In this document: piece by piece, positions 1-7,827 of the stretch
How positions within the stretch are numbered: position 1 is the stretch's first letter
How the letters are laid out: every line of letters starts with the position of its first letter
Made by a program: the position numbers and the translations under genes
Notes under the pieces: model-generated
What the model saw: the letters and a program-made list of their open reading frames with translations, nothing else
Told to the model about the DNA's origin: nothing
The model's database searches: none
Origin: Roseovarius sp. UBA6217
GTDB lineage: Bacteria; Pseudomonadota; Alphaproteobacteria; Rhodobacterales; Rhodobacteraceae
DNA length: 25,444 bases
Direction: 5' to 3'
Assembly: GCA_002421985.1 (NCBI GenBank)
Contig: DISF01000078.1
Coordinates: forward strand, 1,249-26,692

Positions 1-1003
1 AGGGGTCGTTCATGATCTTGAAGGCCAGCGCCGAGAACGGCTCCGCATCATCGGCCTTGCGCACGATATTGCGGGTCTCGGTCTCGTCATCGGGCGAAAA
101 GCCCATGTAATCCGGCACATCGAGCGGCGAGGGCAGGAAATCCACCACCGCGTTCAGAAGCGGCTGAACGCCCTTGTTCTTGAAGGCAGATCCCGCCAGA
201 ACGGGCACGAAATCCAGCGCCAGCGTGCCCTTGCGGATCAGGCGGCGCAGGGTGTCAACATCGGGTTCCTCGCCTTCGAGATAGGCCTCCATCACGGTAT
301 CGTCCTGCTCCACGGCAAGCTCGATCATGTTGGCGCGCCATTCCTCGGCAAGGTCCTTGAGCTCGTCGCGCACCGGCTGACGGGTCCAGCTTGCGCCGAC
401 ATCCTCACCGCTCCACGTCCACTCTTCCATCGTGATGAGGTCAATGATGCCTTCGAGCTGATCCTCGGCACCGATGGGCAGGTTCACGGGCATCGGCGTG
501 GCACCGGTGCGGTCCTTGATCATCTTGACACAGTTGAGGTAATCGGCACCAATCTTGTCCATCTTGTTGACAAACACGATGCGCGGCACCTTGTAGCGGT
601 CGGCCTGACGCCAGACGGTCTCGGTCTGCGGCTCGACGCCTGCGTTGCCGTCAAGCAGGCAGATCGCGCCATCAAGCACAGCAAGCGAGCGCTCCACCTC
701 GATGGTGAAATCGACGTGGCCGGGGGTATCGATAATGTTCAGGCGATGCTTTTCGCTGGCCGGCTCGGTGCCGGTATATGTCTTTTCCCAAAACGTGGTC
801 GTCGCCGCAGAGGTAATCGTGATGCCACGCTCCTGCTCTTGCTCCATCCAGTCCATCGTTGAGGCACCATCATGCGTCTCGCCGATCTTGTGGTTCTTGC
901 CGGTATAAAACAGGATCCGCTCGGTGCAGGTGGTCTTGCCCGCGTCGATATGGGCCATGATCCCGAAGTTGCGGTAGCGCTGGAGCGGATATTCGCGTGC
1001 CAT
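1..1003 (-). CDS. fusA: Elongation factor G, N-terminal part (runs off left edge)
   Basis: EF-G is the ribosomal translocase GTPase that moves tRNA and mRNA after peptide bond formation and, with RRF, recycles ribosomes. About 334 codons of the N-terminus are visible, covering the G domain and the start of domain II, out of roughly 700 expected. The start MAREYPLQRYRNFGIMAHID leads straight into the P-loop AHIDAGKTT. The G3 motif DTPGH is encoded near 712-726 and the G4 motif NKMD near 557-571. The gene begins 20 bp after rpsG stops, with an AGAGAGG-type ribosome binding site just upstream. It is the third gene of the str operon rpsL-rpsG-fusA. Nothing suggests damage in the visible part. A second EF-G paralogue is unlikely given the str context. 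Confidence 0.97.
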   Translation of the reverse strand, partial: MAREYPLQRYRNFGIMAHIDAGKTTCTERILFYTGKNHKIGETHDGASTMDWMEQEQERGITITSAATTTFWEKTYTGTEPASEKHRLNIIDTPGHVDFTIEVERSLAVLDGAICLLDGNAGVEPQTETVWRQADRYKVPRIVFVNKMDKIGADYLNCVKMIKDRTGATPMPVNLPIGAEDQLEGIIDLITMEEWTWSGEDVGASWTRQPVRDELKDLAEEWRANMIELAVEQDDTVMEAYLEGEEPDVDTLRRLIRKGTLALDFVPVLAGSAFKNKGVQPLLNAVVDFLPSPLDVPDYMGFSPDDETETRNIVRKADDAEPFSALAFKIMNDP

Positions 1004-1023
1004 TTTGAAGTGCCTCTCTCGGG

Positions 1024-1494
1024 TTACCAGCGGTAGTGGCTGAATGCCTTGTTGGCATCGGCCATCTTGTGGGTGTCTTCGCGTTTCTTGACGGCAGAGC
1101 CGCGGCTCTGGACGGCGTCAAGCAATTCGCCGGCAAGACGCTCTTCCATCGTCTTCTCGTTGCGGGCGCGCGATGCGTTGATCAGCCAGCGGATCGCCAG
1201 CGCCTCGCGGCGCTCGGTGCGCACCTCGACGGGCACCTGATAGGTTGCCCCGCCAACGCGGCGCGAGCGCACCTCGACCGAGGGCTTGATGTTTTCGAGC
1301 GCCTCGTGAAACACCTCGACGGGGGCGCGCTTGATTTTGGTCTCGACGCGGTCGAGCGCGTTGTAGACGATCGATTCGGCAACGGATTTCTTGCCGTCCA
1401 CCATCAGGTTGTTCATGAACTTGGTCAGCACCCGGTCGCCATATTTGGCGTCGGGCAGAATATCGCGCTTTTCGGCGGCGTGACGACGGGACAT
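1024..1494 (-). CDS. rpsG: 30S ribosomal protein S7
   Basis: S7 is a primary 16S rRNA-binding protein that nucleates assembly of the 30S head and contacts E-site tRNA. The product is 156 residues, the usual bacterial length, beginning MSRRHAAEKRDILPDAKYGD. It contains the conserved NNLMVDGKKSVAESIVYNAL and GGATYQVPVEVR stretches. I chose the ATG at 1494 because it has an AGAGGAAG ribosome binding site and matches the family start. An upstream in-frame ATG adds 18 unrelated residues. It lies 63 bp downstream of rpsL and 20 bp upstream of fusA. In E. coli S7 represses its own operon by binding the rpsL-rpsG spacer; a hairpin occupies that spacer here. Confidence 0.98.
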   Translation of the reverse strand: MSRRHAAEKRDILPDAKYGDRVLTKFMNNLMVDGKKSVAESIVYNALDRVETKIKRAPVEVFHEALENIKPSVEVRSRRVGGATYQVPVEVRTERREALAIRWLINASRARNEKTMEERLAGELLDAVQSRGSAVKKREDTHKMADANKAFSHYRW

Positions 1495-1527
1495 CTTATC
1501 TTCCTCTTGTTCCTCTGCGGGCGACGC

Positions 1528-1544
1528 CCCGGCGCGGTGCCGGG
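1528..1544 (-). promoter_or_regulatory. Hairpin in the rpsL-rpsG spacer, possible S7 autoregulatory site
   Basis: A 6-bp GC stem (CCCGGC / GCCGGG) with a 5-nt loop lies 34 bp upstream of rpsG. What is seen is only the inverted repeat. The link to control comes from E. coli, where S7 binds the rpsL-rpsG intercistronic RNA. The structure there is larger, so homology is not implied. Confidence 0.3.
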
Positions 1545-1557
1545 ACACCCGAAAACC

Positions 1558-1929
1558 TTATTTCGGGCGCTTGGCCCCGTATTTCGAGCGGCGCTGCTTG
1601 CGATCCTTCACGCCTTGCGTGTCAAGCACGCCGCGCAGGATGTGATAGCGCACGCCGGGAAGGTCCTTGACCCGGCCGCCGCGGATCAGCACGACCGAGT
1701 GCTCCTGAAGGTTGTGCTTTTCGCCGGGAATATAGCTGATGACCTCAAAGCCATTGGTCAGGCGCACCTTGGCAACCTTGCGCATGGCCGAGTTCGGCTT
1801 TTTCGGCGTCGTGGTATAGACGCGCGTGCAAACCCCACGCTTTTGCGGGCAGCCCTGAAGGTGCTGCGACTTCGTGGTTCGGACTTTCGGCTGCCGCGGC
1901 TTGCGGATCAGCTGTTGGATCGTTGGCAT
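1558..1929 (-). CDS. rpsL: 30S ribosomal protein S12
   Basis: S12 sits at the decoding centre and governs translational accuracy; it is the classical target of streptomycin-resistance mutations. The product is 123 residues starting MPTIQQLIRKPR, the normal length. An upstream in-frame start would add 15 residues foreign to the family and is rejected. The TPKKPNSA segment keeps the lysine corresponding to E. coli K42, and the RVKDLPGVRYH segment keeps the second lysine (K87 region), so no streptomycin-resistance change is visible. It is the first gene of the str operon, preceded by a GGGGAAAG-like ribosome binding site and a long leader from the promoter at 2161-2189. Confidence 0.98.
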   Translation of the reverse strand: MPTIQQLIRKPRQPKVRTTKSQHLQGCPQKRGVCTRVYTTTPKKPNSAMRKVAKVRLTNGFEVISYIPGEKHNLQEHSVVLIRGGRVKDLPGVRYHILRGVLDTQGVKDRKQRRSKYGAKRPK

Positions 1930-2250
1930 TCCGGTTCTTTCCCCGTCTCTCAACACATGTGTCTGCAAGGGCATGACCCCTGCGGTTCAACGAAAACGCG
2001 CCGCGCGTCCGCAACACGCATACACCGCATCCGCACCCCTTTCATCGGGTGCGACGCGGCGGGCTTCCAGAGGATCGGGGCGATCAAGGCCCGGATCATG
2101 ACCACTCAAGTTATGAAACAGGCGACGGGCAATAGCACCGCGCGCCTGTGGATTGAGCGGCGTATAGGCAGAGTCGCCCGCCTTGTCAACAGCGGCCCGG
2201 AGTGCCAAGACTGATACCGCAGAGCCAAAACCACCCGAGAGGCCAGCGCC
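1930..2250. other. Divergent intergenic region: str operon leader and promoter
   Basis: This 321-bp gap separates rpsL (minus) from the rhamnosyltransferase-like gene (plus). It holds the rpsL promoter at 2161-2189 and about 225 nt of predicted rpsL leader. Reading frames opposite the ribosomal genes extend into it but have no family resemblance. I see no RNA gene. Confidence 0.6.
2161..2189 (-). promoter_or_regulatory. Sigma-70 type promoter of the str operon
   Basis: On the minus strand a perfect -35 TTGACA (2189-2184) is followed after exactly 17 bp by TATACG (2166-2161) as -10. Transcription would start near 2154, leaving about 225 nt before rpsL. It is the best promoter match I found in the window, fitting a highly expressed ribosomal operon. 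It also implies that the str operon is not simply read through from rpoBC here. Confidence 0.7.
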
Positions 2251-3069
2251 ATGCGCGTCATCGGACTATGCCGCTTTTCCTATCCGGCCCTGGGCGGATT
2301 CAAGCGGATGCACGACACGGTGGCCGCGCGCGAGGCCTATCTCTACGATCCGGCGCGGCTGGCGTTGCGCTTTGCGCATTTCGAGAGCCTCACCCTGCCG
2401 TCGATCGCGGGGCAGAGCAATGGCGATTTCACCTTTCTTGTCGTGACCGGCGATACCCTGCCCGAGCCGTGGCGCACGCGCCTGCACGATCTTGCCGCCG
2501 ATGTGCCGCAAATGCGGATCGTCGAGATGGCACCGATGCGCCATCGCGACGCCATGCGCCTCGCCATCAAGGAGGCATTGGGCGAGGACGAGACCGAATC
2601 GATCCAGTTCCGGCTCGACGATGACGATGCCGTGGCCCTTGGCTTCGTGCAAAGCCTGCGCTGGTTCGAGCGCAACACACGGCGGATGCGGCGCACATGG
2701 CGCAACGTGGCGTTCGAATACAATCGCGGCTATGCCGTGCGCCTGTCGGACCGCGGGATCGAGGCCGAAGAGGTCCAGACCCATTTCTGGGCCTGCGGCC
2801 TTGCCGTGCTGTTCCGCCCCGGAGACCCGAAAACGGTGATGAATTACGGCCATCACAAGCTGCACCTTGAAATGCCGACGCTGATTCACCCCGCGCCGGG
2901 GATGTATCTGCGCGCCCTGCACGGGGATAACGACACCGGCACCGCCCAGCATGGCGTGGCGCTTGCCCCTCTTGACGAGGCACAGCGCGCGCTCTTTCGC
3001 CGCCGCTTCAACGTGGACGAGGACCGAGTGAAAGCTCTTTTTGCCGCGCGGCCCGTGCACGCCGACTGA
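2251..3069 (+). CDS. Putative rhamnosyltransferase (glycosyltransferase)
   Basis: The 272-residue product resembles the putative rhamnosyl transferase family common in Rhodobacteraceae (Pfam Rhamno_transf, formerly a DUF). It begins MRVIGLCRFSYPALGGFKRM. The run RLDDDDAV near residues 121-128 fits a DXD-like metal/nucleotide-sugar site. The preceding FTFLVVTGDTLPEPW, the N-terminal LTLPSIAGQSNGDF and the later THFWACGLAVLF are typical of this group. No signal peptide or membrane segment is seen, so it is probably cytosolic. The ATG at 2251 has a GAGAGG ribosome binding site 8 nt upstream. Its 3' end overlaps the convergent permease gene by 62 bp. The sugar donor and acceptor cannot be inferred from the sequence. 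Confidence 0.75.
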   Translation: MRVIGLCRFSYPALGGFKRMHDTVAAREAYLYDPARLALRFAHFESLTLPSIAGQSNGDFTFLVVTGDTLPEPWRTRLHDLAADVPQMRIVEMAPMRHRDAMRLAIKEALGEDETESIQFRLDDDDAVALGFVQSLRWFERNTRRMRRTWRNVAFEYNRGYAVRLSDRGIEAEEVQTHFWACGLAVLFRPGDPKTVMNYGHHKLHLEMPTLIHPAPGMYLRALHGDNDTGTAQHGVALAPLDEAQRALFRRRFNVDEDRVKALFAARPVHAD

Positions 3070-3928
3070 CCTGCGCCTCGCGGTAGAGCGTGAACACCCC
3101 CGACGCCACCACGATCACCGCGCCCACCAGCGTGAGCATCTGCGGCCAGTCGCCGAACACCAGCCAGCCCAGCAGCAGCGCCCAGAGCAGGCTTGTATAG
3201 CGAAACGGCGCAACAAACGAGATCTCGCCCACCCGCATCACCATGATGGAACACAGATAGCCGCCGATAATCATCACCGCCGCCCCGCCGATCAGCAGCG
3301 CGGCGCGCCCGTCCACCGGGGCCCAGCCCTGCGACACGCTCGCCAGACCGAAAAACACCATGATCGAGGCCGAGGTGATAAGCGTGACCAGCATCGACGG
3401 CACCTCGCGCGACAGCCGCCGCGTGGCAAGATCGCGCAGCGTCACAAAGGCCACGGCGGCAAGGCCATAGACCGAATAGATGGTGAACCCCTCGGTGCCG
3501 GGCCGCACGATCAGCATTACCCCGACAAAGCCCACGAGGATCGCCGCCATCCGCCGCCAGCCCATCGGCTCGCGGAAAAACAGCGCAGCAGCAAGCGTGA
3601 TCGTGAGCGGCAGCGCCTGCATGATCGCGCTGATATTGGCGATGGGCATGTTGAACAGCGCCGAGATGAAGAAATAGGCCGAGCCGATCTCGCCCACCAT
3701 CCGCCAGAAAACCGGCCCCCAATCCGCGCGCGGCAGCCAGCGCGCAAGCGCGCCCATCCGCCACGCGATGACGGCCACCAGCACCGTGGTCAGCAGCCCG
3801 CGCAGGAACAACACCTGAAAAAGCGGCACATGCCCCGACAGCGACTTTATCATCGCATCGTTGAAGGTAAACGCCGCCATCGCCCCCATCATCAAAAGCG
3901 CGCCGGTCAAGTTGTCGGAACGGGGCAT
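3008..3928 (-). CDS. EamA/DMT-superfamily permease
   Basis: This is a 306-residue integral membrane protein of the drug/metabolite transporter superfamily with two tandem EamA repeats and about ten hydrophobic segments. The first repeat starts at LTGALLMMGAMAAFTFNDAM. The second lies roughly at residues 160-285, ending GWLVFGDWPQMLTLVGAVIV. The start MPRSDNLTG at 3928 was chosen over an upstream ATG that would add 48 non-hydrophobic residues translated from intergenic DNA, including a dispersed repeat. The substrate is unknown; family members export metabolites or amino acids. It is last in a minus-strand run behind the cysQ-like gene, separated by 91 bp holding the repeat. Its 3' end overlaps the convergent glycosyltransferase gene. 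Confidence 0.85.
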   Translation of the reverse strand: MPRSDNLTGALLMMGAMAAFTFNDAMIKSLSGHVPLFQVLFLRGLLTTVLVAVIAWRMGALARWLPRADWGPVFWRMVGEIGSAYFFISALFNMPIANISAIMQALPLTITLAAALFFREPMGWRRMAAILVGFVGVMLIVRPGTEGFTIYSVYGLAAVAFVTLRDLATRRLSREVPSMLVTLITSASIMVFFGLASVSQGWAPVDGRAALLIGGAAVMIIGGYLCSIMVMRVGEISFVAPFRYTSLLWALLLGWLVFGDWPQMLTLVGAVIVVASGVFTLYREAQVSRRARAARQKELSLGPRPR

Positions 3929-3960
3929 TGGGGAACCGCGCCTTTCGGGATCAGGAACGC

Positions 3961-4007
3961 TGCGGGGGCCAGCCCCCGCACCCCGGGATATTTCGGGCCA
4001 GAAGAAA
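3961..4007 (-). repeat. Dispersed repeat with hairpin, copy 1
   Basis: On the minus strand the core TTTCTTCTGGCCC-G-AAATATCC-C-GGGG occupies 4007-3981. A perfect 9-bp inverted repeat follows (TGCGGGGGC / GCCCCCGCA, 3961-3980). The same core recurs at 13538-13564 on the plus strand with two mismatches, followed by a hairpin of different sequence. Here it sits between the cysQ-like gene and the permease gene and could act as a transcription stem-loop. I recall similar elements in other Rhodobacteraceae; that is memory, not a search. Confidence 0.7.
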
Positions 4008-4019
4008 GCGCAAGCGTGC

Positions 4020-4799
4020 TCAGCGGGCAAGCGCGGCGGCAAGACCGGCATGAAGCACCGGGTTGGCGGCAAGAACGCCCGCGACCTTCGGCACGGGGTT
4101 GTTGAAGATGAGCGCCCCGCCGCGCCGGTCGGTGACGGCGGCCCCGGCCTCGCGCAGGATCAGATCGCCCGCCGCCGCGTCCCATTCCCATGTCGGGTGC
4201 AGCGTCAACATGGCGTCAAAGCGCCCCTCGGCCACCAGCGCGAGCCGGTAGGCGAGCGACGGCCGGAACCCCCGGCGCAGCAGCGGAACCCGGCCATCGC
4301 GCCAGTTTTCGGGATCGAGCGCGGGCCTTGCCGCAAGCAGCGTCGCCCCCGGCACGGCGCGGCGCGCACCGGCGCGGATCGGTTGGCCGTTGAGCGTGGC
4401 CCCCTGCCCCGCGGCGGCGGCATAGAGCCTGTCGCGCATCGGCAGAAAGATGACGGCGGCGGTGACCACGCCGCGCTCTGCCACCGCCAGCGCATGCGCC
4501 CAGAGATCGGAGCCTTCTATCAGACTGCGGGTGCCGTCAATGGGATCGACGATAAAGACCCGCCCGGCCCCGAGCCGCGCGGGATCGTCCTCGGTCTCCT
4601 CCGACAACCAGCCGTAATCGGGGCGCGCGCCGCGCAGGCGACGGGCGAGCAGCGCATCCACCGCCATATCCACCGCCGTGACCGGCCCCGCCCCGCCGGG
4701 CTTGTCCCGTGTGTCGAGCGGGCGCGCGACCAGATCGCGCGCCAGCGCCCCCGCCTCGCGCGCCGCCGATATCAGCAAGGCAAGGTCATGCCCCGGCAA
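4020..4799 (-). CDS. cysQ: Inositol monophosphatase family protein, 3'(2'),5'-bisphosphate nucleotidase-like
   Basis: This is a Mg-dependent, Li-sensitive-type phosphatase of the IMPase fold. CysQ members dephosphorylate 3'-phosphoadenosine 5'-phosphate from sulfate assimilation. The 259-residue product carries all metal-site motifs: VTAVDMAVD (40-48), WLSEETE (64-70), DPIDGTRSLIEG (85-96) and WEWDAAAGD (204-212). The start is a TTG at 4799 with GAGGGG 7 nt upstream, inside the last codons of pmbA (14-bp overlap). The ATG overlapping the pmbA stop is out of frame. The overlap implies translational coupling to pmbA. Assignment to CysQ rather than SuhB rests on the EETEDD acidic loop and on context, so the exact substrate is moderately certain. 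Confidence 0.8.
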   Translation of the reverse strand: MPGHDLALLISAAREAGALARDLVARPLDTRDKPGGAGPVTAVDMAVDALLARRLRGARPDYGWLSEETEDDPARLGAGRVFIVDPIDGTRSLIEGSDLWAHALAVAERGVVTAAVIFLPMRDRLYAAAAGQGATLNGQPIRAGARRAVPGATLLAARPALDPENWRDGRVPLLRRGFRPSLAYRLALVAEGRFDAMLTLHPTWEWDAAAGDLILREAGAAVTDRRGGALIFNNPVPKVAGVLAANPVLHAGLAAALAR

Positions 4800-6132
4800 G
4801 TGTCAGCCCCTCGACCAAAAGCGAGGGCACCACGCGGCTCAGGTGCTTGCGTGCATCATTGGCAGGCGTGATCCGGCGCAGCATCTCGGGCAGGTGCCCG
4901 GCGATGGTGCATTCGTTGACCGGATACGCGATCTCTCCCCGCTCGACCCAGAACCCGGCGGCCCCGCGCGAATAATCGCCGGTATTGGGGTTGATGGTTG
5001 AGCCGATGAGCGAGGTCACCAGCAGCCCCGTCCCCATCTCGCGCAGCAGATCGCCCCGGCTCTGCGCCCCTTCGGTCAGGGCCACGTTCCACGTCGCGGG
5101 AGAGGGCGGCCCCGACACCCCGCGCGCAGCATTGCCGGTGGGAGCCATCCCCAGCTTGCGCGCCGAGGCAAGATCAAGCGTATAGCCGCGCAGCACGCCC
5201 CGCTCGACAATGAGGCGCGGCAGGGTGGGCAGCCCCTCGGCGTCAAACGGACGCGAGCCCGAGACGCGCGCGCGATGCGGATCCTCGCGCAGATCGAGCG
5301 TGTCGGGCAAAACCGCCTCGCCCAGCCGGTTGCGCAGCCATGACGACCCGCGCGCCACCGCCGCGCCATTGGCCGCCGCCAGCAGGTGGCCGATCAGCGT
5401 GCCCGCCACCCGCTCGTCAAACAGCACCGGAAAGGCCCCGGTGGGCGGCCTGCGCGCGCCCAGCCGTTCCACCGCGCGCGCGCCCGCGCTTTGCCCGATT
5501 TCGGCGGCCCCCCGCAGATCGGCGACGAACACGCGGCTGTCGCCGTCGTGATCGCGCTCCATCCCCGTGCCGGTCCCGGCAATGGCGACGCAGGACAGGC
5601 CGATATCGCTGCGCGCATAGCCGCCGGAAAAGCCGTTGGTGGCAGCGATATGCATCTCGCGCCGCGACCACGCGGCAGAGGCGGATTGCACCTGTGACAC
5701 CCCAGCTACGCCCAGCGCCGCCGCCTCGGCCTCCTGCGCCATGCGCATGAGCGTCTCGGGCGCAGGCGCGGGGGCGGGATCGTCAAGCTCAAGCCCTGTG
5801 GCGTCGCGCTTCGCGGCCAGTTGCCCCGGCTCGGCCAGCCCGGCAAACGGATCCTCGGGGGCCTCGCGCGCCATCGCCACGGCGCGTTCTGCCAACGCCG
5901 CGATGGTCTCGGGGCGGGTGTCGGAGGCCGAGACATTGGCCTGGCGCCCGCCCAGCAGGACGCGCAGGCCGATATCGGTGCCCTCGGCCCGTTCTGCCTG
6001 TTCCAGCGTGCCGCCGCGCATATCCACGATCACCGATTGACCGGCCATCGCGATGGCATCGGCGGCCTCGGCCCCGGCCTTGCGCGCCGCATCGACAAGC
6101 GCATGGGTCAGATTTTCAAGCGTTTCCGGCAT
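4786..6132 (-). CDS. pmbA: TldD/PmbA family metalloprotease subunit PmbA (TldE)
   Basis: TldD and PmbA/TldE form a heterodimeric protease that degrades unfolded peptides and, in E. coli, matures microcin B17 and helps remove CcdA. The 448-residue product has the normal TldE length. An N-terminal domain contains the VDMRGGTLEQAERAEGTDIG region, and the C-terminal domain contains GVSGPPSPATWNVAL, GTGLLVTSLIGSTINPNTGD and NECTIAGHLPEML. The catalytic zinc motif HExxxH belongs to TldD and is absent here, as expected for the partner subunit. No tldD is in the window. The ATG at 6132 has a strong GAGGAGGGG site. The gene lies 57 bp after the DUF2125 gene and overlaps the cysQ-like gene by 14 bp. 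Confidence 0.92.
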   Translation of the reverse strand: MPETLENLTHALVDAARKAGAEAADAIAMAGQSVIVDMRGGTLEQAERAEGTDIGLRVLLGGRQANVSASDTRPETIAALAERAVAMAREAPEDPFAGLAEPGQLAAKRDATGLELDDPAPAPAPETLMRMAQEAEAAALGVAGVSQVQSASAAWSRREMHIAATNGFSGGYARSDIGLSCVAIAGTGTGMERDHDGDSRVFVADLRGAAEIGQSAGARAVERLGARRPPTGAFPVLFDERVAGTLIGHLLAAANGAAVARGSSWLRNRLGEAVLPDTLDLREDPHRARVSGSRPFDAEGLPTLPRLIVERGVLRGYTLDLASARKLGMAPTGNAARGVSGPPSPATWNVALTEGAQSRGDLLREMGTGLLVTSLIGSTINPNTGDYSRGAAGFWVERGEIAYPVNECTIAGHLPEMLRRITPANDARKHLSRVVPSLLVEGLTLAGA

Positions 6133-6189
6133 CGGCCCCTCCTCACGGTCCTGCGGGAGGTAGATCGCCGCGCCCCCCGGTGCAAGGGC

Positions 6190-7698
6190 TCAGCGCATCC
6201 GCTGGCCGTTCACGGCGATGCTGCCATCCTTGCCGAACTCCACCCGCGAGGTAAGCGTGTCGGGCTCATCCGCGACCGGCACGCTGAACATTGCCGCCAT
6301 CATCCGCACGGTCATCGCCTGATCCTTCGGCAGCACCCCCATCGCCACCAGCCGGTCGAGAAGCCCGTTGCCCCCCTCCAGCCGCAGATCGACCGCGCCC
6401 TCGGCGGCGGGCATCCCGGTGCCGTCGCCCGGCTCGATATCCAATGCCCCCGCGCCGGTGAGCGTTGCCCCCGCAAGATCGAGCAGCAGGCTGTCGAGCA
6501 CCAGCCGCTCGGGCTCGAACGCGGCTCTGTCGCCGGTCTCAAGCGCGGCCATCGCCGCCTCGTCGAAGAGATCGACCATCAGCTTGCCGGTGCCCGAAAG
6601 ATCGACGCGGAGGCTGGCGGGATCGCGCGGCAGGGCGGCGGCAGGATCGAGCATCGCCCAGACCTCCTCGGCAAGGCTCAACCCCGCGAGATCGAGGGAC
6701 AGGGCAAACGGCTGCGCCGCGTCGTCCCGCGCCACCGGCAAGAACAGGCTGCCCGCGGCGCGCTCTGCCGCGTAGCCGATGGGAAAGGGCAGGCCGCCGC
6801 CTTCCATCCGCGCCTCCAGGTCGTCGCTGCGAAAGCCAAGGCCAAGCCCCTCCTCCGAGGTCGTCATCTCGATCACGGTGCCCGCGCTGCGGCTTGTCCC
6901 GCGTGAGGGGATGCCATCCTCGGTGCCGCTGAACCGGCTCTCGCCCGGCCCGAATGTCATCCGGTTGGCGATGCGCAGGCCCGCGCGCAGCGCGGCGGGA
7001 AGATCGTCAAGCCCCGCGCCCTCGGGCAGGCGCAGGCTACCGTCATAATCAAGGCTCTCGGCCGCGCCCTCATAGGAGATGGCCACGCCGTTTTCGGGAT
7101 CGTCAAACGCGAAGCTGTAGCCGACCGGCCCGGCAGAAATCTCCTGCGTCACGCGCCGCGCACCATCCTCGGAAACGCCCTCGCTGCGGCCCGTGACCGC
7201 CCCGAGGCGCAGCATGCCCTGCGCCCCGTCCACAGGCGCGCCGCCAATGGTCACCTCGCCCAGATCGACGCGCAGATCATCGGCCGCATAGGTATAGACA
7301 ACGCGATCAGGCGTGCCCGAGGCGGTGATGCCAAGCCCCTCGTGGCGCAAGGTCACGATGGCCGTCACGGCATCGCCCTTCTCAGGCGTCACGGCAAGCG
7401 CCATCGGCATGGTCTCGGGATAGATCACCTCCACCGTGCCATCGCCGCGTTCGCGCAGCGCGATCCGGCCAAGCCGCATGTCAACCCGCCCGCCCGCATC
7501 CGGCAGGCTCTGGCTCAGGCCGAAATCGGGGATCACAAGCCCGTTGCCCGCACGCTCCGGCGCGCCGCTGACGCTATAGCCCAGATCATCCAGGAGTGCC
7601 TGCCAATCCTGCCAGACATCCTCGGCGCTGAGGTCGGCAGAGGCGGCCCCGGCAGAGAGGCCAAGGACGAAAAGCGAAACGGCGGGAAAACGGAGCAT
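6190..7698 (-). CDS. DUF2125 domain-containing exported protein
   Basis: This 502-residue protein of unknown function matches the alphaproteobacterial DUF2125 family by overall pattern. An N-terminal signal peptide (MLRFPAVSLFVLGLSAGAASA, about 21 residues) is followed by a long beta-rich periplasmic region. The family-like features are repeated ITASGTPDR / LDLAGLSL / VDLSGTGKLMVDL stretches and a C-terminal FGKDGSIAVNGQRMR. The open frame continues 252 codons upstream, but that part has no signal peptide ahead of it and covers the intergenic region and the SDR gene antisense. I therefore place the start at 7698, where the signal peptide begins. It is probably first in a minus-strand unit with pmbA. 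Some family members resemble AsmA-like envelope proteins; the role here is unknown. Confidence 0.8.
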   Translation of the reverse strand: MLRFPAVSLFVLGLSAGAASADLSAEDVWQDWQALLDDLGYSVSGAPERAGNGLVIPDFGLSQSLPDAGGRVDMRLGRIALRERGDGTVEVIYPETMPMALAVTPEKGDAVTAIVTLRHEGLGITASGTPDRVVYTYAADDLRVDLGEVTIGGAPVDGAQGMLRLGAVTGRSEGVSEDGARRVTQEISAGPVGYSFAFDDPENGVAISYEGAAESLDYDGSLRLPEGAGLDDLPAALRAGLRIANRMTFGPGESRFSGTEDGIPSRGTSRSAGTVIEMTTSEEGLGLGFRSDDLEARMEGGGLPFPIGYAAERAAGSLFLPVARDDAAQPFALSLDLAGLSLAEEVWAMLDPAAALPRDPASLRVDLSGTGKLMVDLFDEAAMAALETGDRAAFEPERLVLDSLLLDLAGATLTGAGALDIEPGDGTGMPAAEGAVDLRLEGGNGLLDRLVAMGVLPKDQAMTVRMMAAMFSVPVADEPDTLTSRVEFGKDGSIAVNGQRMR

Positions 7699-7736
7699 GA
7701 CATATCTCTTGTAAAGGAGCGGTTGCAGCAATGTCA

Positions 7737-7750
7737 GGCCTGCGCAGGCC
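7737..7750. promoter_or_regulatory. 14-bp perfect palindrome between divergent genes
   Basis: GGCCTGCGCAGGCC is fully self-complementary and lies in the 129-bp gap between the divergent DUF2125 and SDR genes. It could be an operator, but in DNA of this GC content such a palindrome can arise by chance. No regulator gene is adjacent. Confidence 0.25.
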
Positions 7751-7827
7751 GCGGTCAAGGGACGATGCGTCTGGAACTCGCCCGCCATGCCGGTTAGGAC
7801 TTGGACAGACAGCACGAGGAGGCGACC

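Noticed and set aside
1036..2214. 392-codon open frame on the plus strand opposite rpsG and rpsL
   Set aside because: It lies antisense to two certain ribosomal genes, has no family resemblance, and is expected from GC-rich codon usage.
3041..4105. 354-codon plus-strand frame opposite the permease
   Set aside because: Highly charged, His/Arg/Gln-rich translation typical of the antisense of a membrane protein gene.
5210..5551. Plus-strand frames opposite pmbA
   Set aside because: Arg/Ser/Pro-rich antisense translations with no ribosome binding sites or family motifs.
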